64,000 nucleotides of DNA, taken from JALHNI01 sp965229305. GTDB lineage: Bacteria > Acidobacteriota > Terriglobia > Bryobacterales > Bryobacteraceae. Made by a program: the position numbers and the translations under genes. Shown piece by piece: positions 1-6,792 of the stretch. Each line of letters opens with the position of its first letter. Positions within the stretch are counted from its first letter, which is position 1. The notes under the pieces were generated by a model. It made no database searches, was not told the origin of the DNA, and saw nothing but the letters and a program-made list of their open reading frames with translations. The DNA lies in the NCBI GenBank assembly GCA_965229305.1, contig CBDDIZ010000042.1, positions 248,001-312,000 of the forward strand, written 5' to 3'.

Positions 1-2
1 TC

Positions 3-224
3 GACGGCGACCTCCAACTCAACCTCGATGCCCGTGGCGGACAAGCCCGCGTCGGCCTCCTCGAGGCTGACGGCTTCTCGCTGGATGAGTCGATTCCGCT
101 GCGCGCCGATGGTGTGCGGCACACCCCGCGCTGGAAAAAAGCGAAGCTCGCCTCGTTGCGCGGACGCGACGTTCGCCTGGTGATTGAGCTTCGCGGCGCG
201 CGCGCTTACAGCCTTTCTGCATGA
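3..224 (+). CDS. C-terminal end of a probable secreted hydrolase-like protein (5' truncated by window edge)
   Basis: An open frame enters from the left edge and reads 73 codons to a TGA at 222-224. The peptide has a DGDLQLNLDARGG start and ends GARAYSLSA. That pattern (a G-D-L-x-V-x-L-D opening, then a W-K-x-A-x-L-x-x-L-R-G-R-x-V-R-L segment closing on an aromatic residue) resembles the beta-sandwich tail of large secreted glycosidase or sialidase-like proteins of Planctomycetes and Acidobacteria. The stop codon overlaps the start of the next gene as ATGA, so the two are probably translationally coupled. If the partner is a sialic-acid lyase, this protein may release its substrate. The function is inferred from the tail and neighbour only, because the catalytic part is outside the window. 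Confidence 0.6.
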   Translation, partial: DGDLQLNLDARGGQARVGLLEADGFSLDESIPLRADGVRHTPRWKKAKLASLRGRDVRLVIELRGARAYSLSA

Positions 225-1096
225 CCGCTCAATTCGCTGGTATCTTTCCCGCCCTGCTGACGCCGTTGACCGCGCAGGGCGACTTGAATCGCACTTCGCT
301 CGCGCTGCACCTGAAGGGTCTCTATGGCGCTGGCGCCGATGGTGTTTACGTGGCTGGTTCCACCGGCGAGGGCTTGCTGCTGCCGCTGGAGGTGCGCGAG
401 GCGCTCACCCGCGCCGTGGTGGAGCTCTCGCCGGACCGCCAAGTGATCGTGCATGTCGGCGCGAACTCCACCGCCTCCGCCACGCGGCTGGCGCGCCACG
501 CCGAGCGCGCCGGGGCTCACGCCATCAGCAGCATTGCGCCCGCGGGGCCGTTCTCCTTCGCTGACATCGAAGCCTACTATCGCGAACTGGCGGCCAGCAC
601 CACCTTGCCGCTGATCCTGTATTTCTTTCCCGCCTCAGCGCCGGCCGTGGCCGGTTACGCCCAGATCGAAGCGCTCTGCGCCATTCCGAACGTCATTGGC
701 GTGAAGTTCACCAGCTTTGACCTCTACACGCTCAACCGGCTCAAACAACTCGGCAAGCTGGTGTTCAACGGCCATGACGAAGTGCTGGCCGCGGGTCTGC
801 TGATGGGCGCCGATGGCGGCATCGGCAGCATCTACAATGTTGAACCCGAACTTTTCGTGCAGCTTTACCGGGCGGCGCGGGCGGGCCGATGGGACGAGGC
901 GCGAGCCTTGCAGGACCGTGTCAATCAGCTGATCACCATCGTGCTGGGCTATCCGCTCTTCCCCGCGCTCAAGCAGATTCTGCAATGGCGCGGCATCGAT
1001 TGCGGCGCCTGCACCCCCCCATATCCGACGTTGCGCGAAGAGCAAGCCCAGCGCCTGCGCCAGCAACTGACCACGGCCGGCTTCGCCGTCGCCTAG
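221..1096 (+). CDS. DapA/NanA-family class I aldolase, N-acetylneuraminate lyase-like
   Basis: A 291-aa TIM-barrel aldolase of the dihydrodipicolinate synthase/N-acetylneuraminate lyase family, full length for the family. The substrate-carboxylate loop reads GSTGE (NanA-like) rather than the GTTGE usual in DapA. The HVGANST segment follows, then the catalytic tyrosine region LILYFFPA and the Schiff-base lysine in GVKFTSFDLY. The segment FNGHDEVLAAGLLMGADGGIGS closely follows the NanA pattern. The expected reaction is reversible cleavage of a 2-keto-3-deoxy sugar acid such as sialic acid to pyruvate and an aldose. The start ATG overlaps the stop of the upstream gene. The 3' end overlaps the convergent PAP2 gene by 4 bp. 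Other 2-keto-acid aldolase activities cannot be excluded from sequence alone. Confidence 0.85.
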   Translation: MTAQFAGIFPALLTPLTAQGDLNRTSLALHLKGLYGAGADGVYVAGSTGEGLLLPLEVREALTRAVVELSPDRQVIVHVGANSTASATRLARHAERAGAHAISSIAPAGPFSFADIEAYYRELAASTTLPLILYFFPASAPAVAGYAQIEALCAIPNVIGVKFTSFDLYTLNRLKQLGKLVFNGHDEVLAAGLLMGADGGIGSIYNVEPELFVQLYRAARAGRWDEARALQDRVNQLITIVLGYPLFPALKQILQWRGIDCGACTPPYPTLREEQAQRLRQQLTTAGFAVA

Positions 1097-1938
1097 CGGC
1101 CGAACGTCCAATTTAACCCCGGCCCGTAAGGACCGAAGCCCACCTCGGGCGTCAGCGCTGTTTTCAACGTCGGCTGACCTTGCCCGGGATGATGGCGCTT
1201 GTAGGTGAAGCGGCCCATCATGAAGCCCAGCGAGCCGCCCGCGAAGACGTCCGAAAGCCAATGGCGGCGCGCGCCTACCCGCGAGATCGCCACCAGGCTG
1301 GCTAGCGAATACGCCGTGATCGGGACGATCGGCTTGTCACGGTACTCATAGGCGAAAACCGTGGCGACGGCAAAGGCGCCCGCGGCGTGTCCGGAAGGAA
1401 ACGACGTACCGCCGCGCCAGAATCCTCCCCGCTGGTCATTGTCGAGTGGCCGCCCACGGTTAGTGATCTGCTTGATGGCGAAGGTTGCCACTTGGGCATG
1501 CCCCAGCGCTTCGAACGCCAGCCAGCCGGTTTCGCGGGCCTTCGGGTTGCCGCCGAACTGGCCGATCAGCAGCGTCCCGGCGGAAGCGCCGGCCAGCGAG
1601 TACCAGGCGCCACCTTGCGAGAAGCGTCCGCTCCAGCGGGTTTGGTCAGTGGAGTTGGGCAGCGCGTCGGCGGTGTGGCGATCGGTCGCAATTAACGTCG
1701 CGGTGATGATGCTGAACGGAATCAGATACTTCTTCACGGCGCGCGAGTCGTAGCTGCTCTTGCGCAGTGGGCTGGTCCAGATGGTGATTTCGTCTTTAAC
1801 GAAGCGTTTGGGCAGCTCCTTACCGGTCACTTCGTCATCGGCGCATAAGGTCGCCGCGGCGAGCGCAAGCGCCCAAAGGGCTTTGCTCGAAGCGAAGCCC
1901 CAGCCGCGGCTTGCCGTTGTGTCCCCGGTACGTTTCAT
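1093..1938 (-). CDS. PAP2-superfamily membrane phosphatase
   Basis: A 281-aa type 2 phosphatidic acid phosphatase. All three signature motifs are visible: KQITNRGRP (K-x6-RP), PSGH, and SRVGARRHWLSD (S-R-x5-H-x3-D). The N-terminus has a hydrophobic stretch (about residues 15-33) that could be a signal or first membrane segment, and several further hydrophobic helices frame the motifs. The family removes phosphate from lipids such as undecaprenyl pyrophosphate, phosphatidate or lipid A at the periplasmic membrane face. It is divergent from an OmpR-type two-component pair, with phased direct repeats between the two starts, so it is probably a target of that system, as PAP2-type lipid-modifying enzymes are in PmrAB-like regulons. 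The substrate is not deducible. Confidence 0.85.
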   Translation of the reverse strand: MKRTGDTTASRGWGFASSKALWALALAAATLCADDEVTGKELPKRFVKDEITIWTSPLRKSSYDSRAVKKYLIPFSIITATLIATDRHTADALPNSTDQTRWSGRFSQGGAWYSLAGASAGTLLIGQFGGNPKARETGWLAFEALGHAQVATFAIKQITNRGRPLDNDQRGGFWRGGTSFPSGHAAGAFAVATVFAYEYRDKPIVPITAYSLASLVAISRVGARRHWLSDVFAGGSLGFMMGRFTYKRHHPGQGQPTLKTALTPEVGFGPYGPGLNWTFGR

Positions 1939-1963
1939 ACTGAGTCCAGAGAAACACGCCTAG

Positions 1964-2002
1964 CTTCAGGTTTCCTTCAGAAATGTTTTAGGAAATCTTA
2001 AG
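1964..2002. promoter_or_regulatory. Four phased direct repeats, probable OmpR/PmrA-type operator
   Basis: Between the divergent PAP2 gene and the response regulator lie CTTCAG (1964), CTTCAG (1975), TTTTAG (1986) and CTTAAG (1997). Each is exactly 11 bp from the next with 5-bp spacers. This matches the known architecture of PmrA and QseB boxes (CTTAAG-N5-CTTAAG type tandem hexamers). It suggests autoregulation plus control of the phosphatase. The repeats are seen directly; the regulator assignment is inference. Confidence 0.6.
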
Positions 2003-2027
2003 CTTGCTGGCCAACAATGGGAGAGCG

Positions 2028-2705
2028 ATGCGCATTTTAGTGGTGGAGGACGACGCGACGATGGCCGCGCTCGTGTCGCGGGCGCTGCGCGAAGAAGGCG
2101 ACTCGGTGGTGGTGGAGCGCAACGGCCTGGCTGCCGTCGATATTGCTCTGGCCCACGTCTTCGACGCGATCGTTCTCGACGTGATGCTGCCCGGGCTCGA
2201 CGGCTTTGGCGTGGTGCGCCTACTGCGGCAACGGCATTGCGACACTCCGGTGCTCATGCTCACGGCGCGCGATACGAATCGCGACGTGGTGCATGGGCTC
2301 AACCTGGGCGCCGACGACTATCTCACCAAGCCCTTCGATCTCAATGTGTTCTTCGCGCGGGTGCGCGCCATTGCTCGCCGCGGCGCGGCGCCGATCAACC
2401 TAGTGCTGGAGGCCTCGGACGTCAGCCTGAACACGATGACGCGCGAGGTGAAGCGCGGCCCGCGCGCCATCGAACTCACCAAGACGGAGTACAACCTGCT
2501 CGAACTGCTATTGCGGAACGCGGGCCGGATTGTGCCGCGCGAGCAGATCATCGAAACCGTGTGGGGCTTTGGCGCGGACGTGGAGAATGCGACGCTCGAT
2601 ACTTTCGTCCATCTGCTGCGACGCAAGATCGACGCGCCCGGAGACCCCAAGCTCATCCACACCGTGCGCGGCGTGGGCTACACGCTGCGGGATCACCGCA
2701 ACTAA
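2028..2705 (+). CDS. OmpR-family response regulator
   Basis: A 225-aa two-domain regulator. The receiver starts MRILVVEDDA with acidic residues D8/D9, phosphoacceptor D51 (in VLDVMLPG), T in LMLTARD and K in LTKPFD. The C-terminal winged helix has the typical ELTKTEYNLLELLLRN and VHLLRRKID segments. The start at 2028 was chosen because a GGGAG ribosome site lies just upstream and the receiver fold begins directly there; the in-frame start 24 bp earlier adds no domain. A 4-bp gap separates it from its cognate kinase. The divergent operator repeats suggest that it controls itself and the PAP2 phosphatase gene. Confidence 0.93.
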   Translation: MRILVVEDDATMAALVSRALREEGDSVVVERNGLAAVDIALAHVFDAIVLDVMLPGLDGFGVVRLLRQRHCDTPVLMLTARDTNRDVVHGLNLGADDYLTKPFDLNVFFARVRAIARRGAAPINLVLEASDVSLNTMTREVKRGPRAIELTKTEYNLLELLLRNAGRIVPREQIIETVWGFGADVENATLDTFVHLLRRKIDAPGDPKLIHTVRGVGYTLRDHRN

Positions 2706-2709
2706 GCGC

Positions 2710-4041
2710 ATGTGGCCGATCCGCGTCCGACTCACTCTCATCTATAGCGGCCTGCTGTTTCTGGCTTTGTTCCTTTCGGGCGCCGGTGTCGTCACATTGA
2801 TGCGCGAGCGCATGACCGCGCGCGTGGACGAGGCGCTTACCAAGCGCGTGCAGGCGCTCGAGCGTTTCCTGATTCGCGAGACCACCCCGGCGACGGCGTC
2901 CATCATTCCCGATGAAATCGCCGAGTATGCGTTCACGCAGCCGGAAGGGCACTATTTGCACGTCACCGATGACCAGGGGCACCTGCTGCTGCGGCGCGAT
3001 CCGATCCCGCCCGGTGTGCTGACGCGAAGCCATGAGTTCAGTTTGTATGGCACGCGCTATCGGGTGACGGGGTCGGCGTCGCTGGAGCCGGTGAATACGG
3101 CGGTGAACGAGATCCGGTTTCTGCTGCTGTGGTCGTCGCCGTTGCTGCTGGCGATGATTGCGGCCAGTGGCTATTGGGTCAGCAGCCGGTCGTTACAACC
3201 GGTGGATGAGATGACGCAGGCAGCACGGCGCATCAGCGCAGCGGACCTCTCGGCGCGGTTGCCGCTGATGCGCAGCCACGACGAGATCAGCCGTTTGGCG
3301 GAGGCGTGGAACGAAATGCTGGGGCGGTTGGAAGAGTCGTTCCTGCGCATGCAGCGCTTCACGGCTGATGCGGCGCATGAATTGCGCACGCCGCTGGCGG
3401 CCTTACGGACCACGGCCGAACTGTCGTTGCGGCGTGCGCGAGAGAACGAAGAATACCGCCAGTCGCTCGAACAGGTGGTGGAGATCGCGCAACGGATGCA
3501 GACGCTCAGCGAAGGGATGCTGGCGGTGGCGCGGGCGCAGGTGCCCGAGGCGCCGCTCAAGAAAGTGCCTGTCGATGTCGCCCAACTGGTGGGCGAATTA
3601 GTGGAAGAGATGCAGCCTCTGCTCGAAGACAAGGGCCTCCGCGTGGTGCGGCGACTGCAGCCCGCGCCATCTGAGGTGGATGGCGATAGCGTTCGCCGCG
3701 CCGTGGCCGTCCTCATCGACAACGCCATGAAGTACACTCCACCCGGCGGCGTGATCACTGTGGAGACGCAGGAGCGCGGCGACCAGGCGGCGGTGTTGGT
3801 TTCCGATACCGGCATCGGCATTCCGGCCGAGGAGTTACCGCGCATCTTTGACCGTTTCTACCGGGTGGACGCGTCGCGCGACCGCCAAACCGGCGGCTTC
3901 GGACTCGGCCTGGCGATCGCCCGCCAAGTCGCCTTGGCACACGGCGGCGGCCTGTCGGTGACCAGCGATGTGGGCGCCGGGAGCTGCTTCATGCTCCTGC
4001 TCCCGCGCTCGGCAAACGGCTCCACCCCAGGTCAAAACTAG
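2710..4041 (+). CDS. Membrane sensor histidine kinase (HAMP-HisKA-HATPase)
   Basis: A 443-aa sensor kinase that pairs with the preceding regulator. The first membrane helix is at about residues 8-30, followed by a short periplasmic domain of about 100 residues, a second helix at about 137-157, and a HAMP linker (SRSLQPVDEMTQAARRIS). The HisKA box has phosphoacceptor H223 in AHELRTP. The ATPase has N, G1 and G2 boxes (DNAMKYTPPGG, DTGIGIP, GFGLGLAIA). The ATG at 2710 is preferred over a longer in-frame start inside the regulator gene, because the helix begins immediately after it. The small sensor domain and layout resemble PmrB, CusS and QseC kinases; the stimulus is unknown. Confidence 0.92.
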   Translation: MWPIRVRLTLIYSGLLFLALFLSGAGVVTLMRERMTARVDEALTKRVQALERFLIRETTPATASIIPDEIAEYAFTQPEGHYLHVTDDQGHLLLRRDPIPPGVLTRSHEFSLYGTRYRVTGSASLEPVNTAVNEIRFLLLWSSPLLLAMIAASGYWVSSRSLQPVDEMTQAARRISAADLSARLPLMRSHDEISRLAEAWNEMLGRLEESFLRMQRFTADAAHELRTPLAALRTTAELSLRRARENEEYRQSLEQVVEIAQRMQTLSEGMLAVARAQVPEAPLKKVPVDVAQLVGELVEEMQPLLEDKGLRVVRRLQPAPSEVDGDSVRRAVAVLIDNAMKYTPPGGVITVETQERGDQAAVLVSDTGIGIPAEELPRIFDRFYRVDASRDRQTGGFGLGLAIARQVALAHGGGLSVTSDVGAGSCFMLLLPRSANGSTPGQN

Positions 4042-4144
4042 GAGATTTCCGAGTGTCCCCGGGCCCCCGCTCCATCCTATTCTCCGATCAGGCGGATCAC
4101 CCGGATGGTGATCTCACCCCACTGCGCAAGGAGACAGATTCGGC

Positions 4145-4528
4145 ATGAGGCAGGATGTGAAGATTGGTCAGTTGAAGCGCCAGCTATTGGAGGCGAGCCG
4201 CCAACTGTCTGTGGGAGAAGGATGGGACGAGGCTCGTGTAGAACCGGCCGCTGACGTGATCGACCAGATTCAGGCCTACGAAGCCCGCGAGTTTGCCCTA
4301 CGGGGCATTGATCGCCGCACGCGCCAGTATCGCGAGATTCAGCAAGCCCTCCAGCGAATTGATCAGCCGGACTATGGCCTGTGCGTCGATTGCGAAGAGG
4401 AGATCAGCGCGCGCCGGCTCCAGGCCGTGCCCTGGGCGCAGCGGTGCGTCAAGTGTCAGGAGCGGCACGAGACCGCGACTTCGCCGGAAACAACGGACGA
4501 AGAAATGGCGATGGCACACGGCGCCTAA
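4145..4528 (+). CDS. DksA/TraR-family zinc-finger protein
   Basis: A 127-aa protein with an N-terminal helical hairpin (about residues 1-75, rich in charged residues) and a C-terminal C4 zinc finger, CVDC...CVKC (about residues 80-104). This is the layout of DksA/TraR proteins, which enter the RNA polymerase secondary channel and tune initiation. The hairpin tip has no obvious DxxDxA motif, so it may be a TraR-like or stress-type paralogue rather than housekeeping DksA. It sits in its own unit about 100 bp after the kinase gene, and its 3' end overlaps the convergent PAS kinase gene by 4 bp. Confidence 0.85.
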   Translation: MRQDVKIGQLKRQLLEASRQLSVGEGWDEARVEPAADVIDQIQAYEAREFALRGIDRRTRQYREIQQALQRIDQPDYGLCVDCEEEISARRLQAVPWAQRCVKCQERHETATSPETTDEEMAMAHGA

Positions 4529-6258
4529 CGCTCTGCGACCGGCCAGGGAATCTGCACCACCACGCGCGTGCCTTTGCCCGGATGAGACTCCACCTGAATC
4601 GTGCCGCCCGCCGCCTTGATGCGCTCCCGCACGGAGTACGTTCCCAGACCTCCTTGGTGCCCTGCCGGATCGAAGCCCACGCCGTCGTCAGTCACCACGA
4701 GCGTCATCCGGCTGTTGGCATACCCGAGGGCGACGTTCGCGTGTTCGGCATGCGCGTGCTTGGAGACGTTCCGCAAACACTCCTGACCCACGCGGTAAAG
4801 GCACAGCGCCAGGCTGCCGCCCAAATGGTCCGGCACATTTCGGGCTTCGAACGAAACCGCGATGCCCTCGGCCCGCTCCATGTCGAGGCACAAAGCCTCG
4901 AGCGCCGCGCTCAACCCGAGGTCGTCCAGGATGGCCGGATGCATCTGGTGCGAGAGTTGGCGAATGCCGTCGGAGACTTCCAGAATCCGTGTCTGGAACG
5001 AGCGCAGCGAAGGCACCAGGTCCGTGGCAGAGGGCGGCTGGGCCGCCACCCGGCCAATCTCCATGGACAGAAACGCCAGCCGTTGCGAGATGTCGTCGTG
5101 CAGTTCCCGCGCCATCTTGCGGGCCGCATCCTCCTCGGCGGTGAGTAGCGCCGTACTCAGTTGCTGAAGCTCGCGGAGGTTCTCCTGGAGGGCCACATCC
5201 TGGCGCTTTCGCACGGTGATGTCGGTGACGAAACACACGGCCATGAAGCCCTGGCTTGTTTCGACGTGACTCAGGCTCACCTCGATGGGGAAGGTCGAGC
5301 CGTCCTTGCGTTGCGCCGCGAGTTCGAGCCCGATGCCCATCGGACGCCGCCGCGGGGCGGAGGCGAAGGCCTCGCGATGCGCGACGTGCGATTGCCGATG
5401 CTGCTCCGGAACCAGCGTCTCGAGCGGCTGCCCCACTAACTCCGCCCGCTCGCGCCCGAACAGTTCCATCGCCATGCGATTCGCCAGCTGAATCGTCCCC
5501 TGACGATCCACGCCGAGGATCGCCTGCGACGCCATCTCGAACATCGTCGCGATGATGGATTCTCGCTCGTCGGCCAATTTCTCCGCCCGCCGGCGTTCCG
5601 TGACATCGAGACCGATCGCCAGCACGGATTGCACGGCGCCGTCGTTGCCCAACTCCGGCACCATGCGCACTTCCCATTGCGCTTCCCCCTTCACCGACGG
5701 CACCTGGAAGCCCGCGGACTCCGGCTGGCCCGATTGCAGTACCCGCCGCAGCGCGGCCACCCACGGCGCGGAGAACGATGGCGGAAAGCCGATCTCGTCC
5801 ACGCGCTTGCCGATCAATTGCTCTTCGCTCAGGCCCGTCGCAGCCAGCCAGCGTTGGTTCACCAGCACTAGCCGCTCGCTCGGATCGAAGCGCGAGATCA
5901 GGTCCGGGCTATTGTCGATCAGCACCCGATAGTCGTGCCGCGCCTGCCGCAGCGAGTGTTCGAGGGCATTGGAGCTGTCCGGTCCCATGCGGAACGTGCA
6001 CCCCGCTTCCGGCGCGTCCAAGAACTGCGTAAGCCGCTTCTCCTTCCGCTGCAACCCGGCAATCAACTCTGCGTGCTGGCGCCGGTCCCGCTCCACCGCA
6101 ATGGCCGCGACCAGAAGTATCAGCATGAGCAGCAGGCCGGTGGCGATCGGGAACGTCTGAGCGGTGCGGTAGGCGACGACCAAGTTGGCCGCCAGCAAAA
6201 GCAAGGCCAACATCAACAGCGCCAGCCCGGCAAAGTTGAGATCCCGCAGCCGCCGCAT
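4525..6258 (-). CDS. PAS-domain sensor histidine kinase, NarX/DesK type (HisKA_3)
   Basis: A 577-aa kinase. Two hydrophobic segments lie near the N-terminus (about 8-30 and 37-56), followed by a coiled linker and two PAS domains (about 108-222 and 235-350; each ends with a D-V-T-E-R or D-I-T-V-R PAC tail). The dimerisation/phosphoacceptor box ARELHDDISQRLAF (H387) is of the HisKA_3 type found with NarL regulators. The C-terminal ATPase has a DDGVGFD box and a GLGTYSVRERI segment. The start abuts a divergent receiver gene 123 bp away, its natural partner. The 3' end overlaps the DksA-like gene by 4 bp. Confidence 0.9.
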   Translation of the reverse strand: MRRLRDLNFAGLALLMLALLLLAANLVVAYRTAQTFPIATGLLLMLILLVAAIAVERDRRQHAELIAGLQRKEKRLTQFLDAPEAGCTFRMGPDSSNALEHSLRQARHDYRVLIDNSPDLISRFDPSERLVLVNQRWLAATGLSEEQLIGKRVDEIGFPPSFSAPWVAALRRVLQSGQPESAGFQVPSVKGEAQWEVRMVPELGNDGAVQSVLAIGLDVTERRRAEKLADERESIIATMFEMASQAILGVDRQGTIQLANRMAMELFGRERAELVGQPLETLVPEQHRQSHVAHREAFASAPRRRPMGIGLELAAQRKDGSTFPIEVSLSHVETSQGFMAVCFVTDITVRKRQDVALQENLRELQQLSTALLTAEEDAARKMARELHDDISQRLAFLSMEIGRVAAQPPSATDLVPSLRSFQTRILEVSDGIRQLSHQMHPAILDDLGLSAALEALCLDMERAEGIAVSFEARNVPDHLGGSLALCLYRVGQECLRNVSKHAHAEHANVALGYANSRMTLVVTDDGVGFDPAGHQGGLGTYSVRERIKAAGGTIQVESHPGKGTRVVVQIPWPVAER

Positions 6259-6381
6259 GGAGTCAGTATAGGCGCGTCACCACTAGGTGAACACCCAGTA
6301 CCAACGAAGCCCGAACGAGGTTAGGCTCGGAGGCAACTGGTGAAAGAGTACACTTCTGGGGATGTGCGCTTGGGCGGTGTC

Positions 6382-6792
6382 ATGGATCGATACAGCGTAA
6401 TCGTGGCCGACGACAGCGACCAGCTCCGGCGTGAGTTGGCGGAGATTCTCGCTGAGGCTTACGACGTGGTGGCCCTGGTGCGGGACGGCGCGCAACTGCT
6501 CGACGCGGTGGCGGAGTTCGAGCCGGACCTGCTGGTGATTGACGTCGCCATGCCCGTGCTCGGCGGTCTGGAGGCACTGCAGCGTCTGGTGGCGCGAGGA
6601 ACGCGCGCGAGGGCCGTCATGGTGAGCACCAGCGGCAACGCGGCCTATGTACGCCGCGCGCTGCAGTTGGGCGCTTGCGGTTATGTTCTGAAAGGCTCCG
6701 GTGTGGAGGACCTGCCGACGGCACTGGCAGCGGCGCTACAGGGCACGAGCTTCGTTTCCCCGGCCATTGTCCTGCCGGCGCCTACTGAGTGA
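6382..6792 (+). CDS. Stand-alone receiver-domain response regulator
   Basis: A 136-aa single receiver domain. It shows D10/D11, phosphoacceptor D54 (VIDVAMPVLGG), S in VMVSTSG and K in YVLKGSG, in the form typical of NarL-family receivers. The output HTH domain that would follow is absent: the protein stops after the receiver plus a short tail. It may therefore act by protein contact or as a phosphate sink. It is divergent from the PAS/HisKA_3 kinase, its likely partner. Start 6382 was chosen because the receiver begins there; the longer frame adds 14 residues with no fold. The last 11 bp overlap the convergent S53 protease gene. Confidence 0.85.
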   Translation: MDRYSVIVADDSDQLRRELAEILAEAYDVVALVRDGAQLLDAVAEFEPDLLVIDVAMPVLGGLEALQRLVARGTRARAVMVSTSGNAAYVRRALQLGACGYVLKGSGVEDLPTALAAALQGTSFVSPAIVLPAPTE

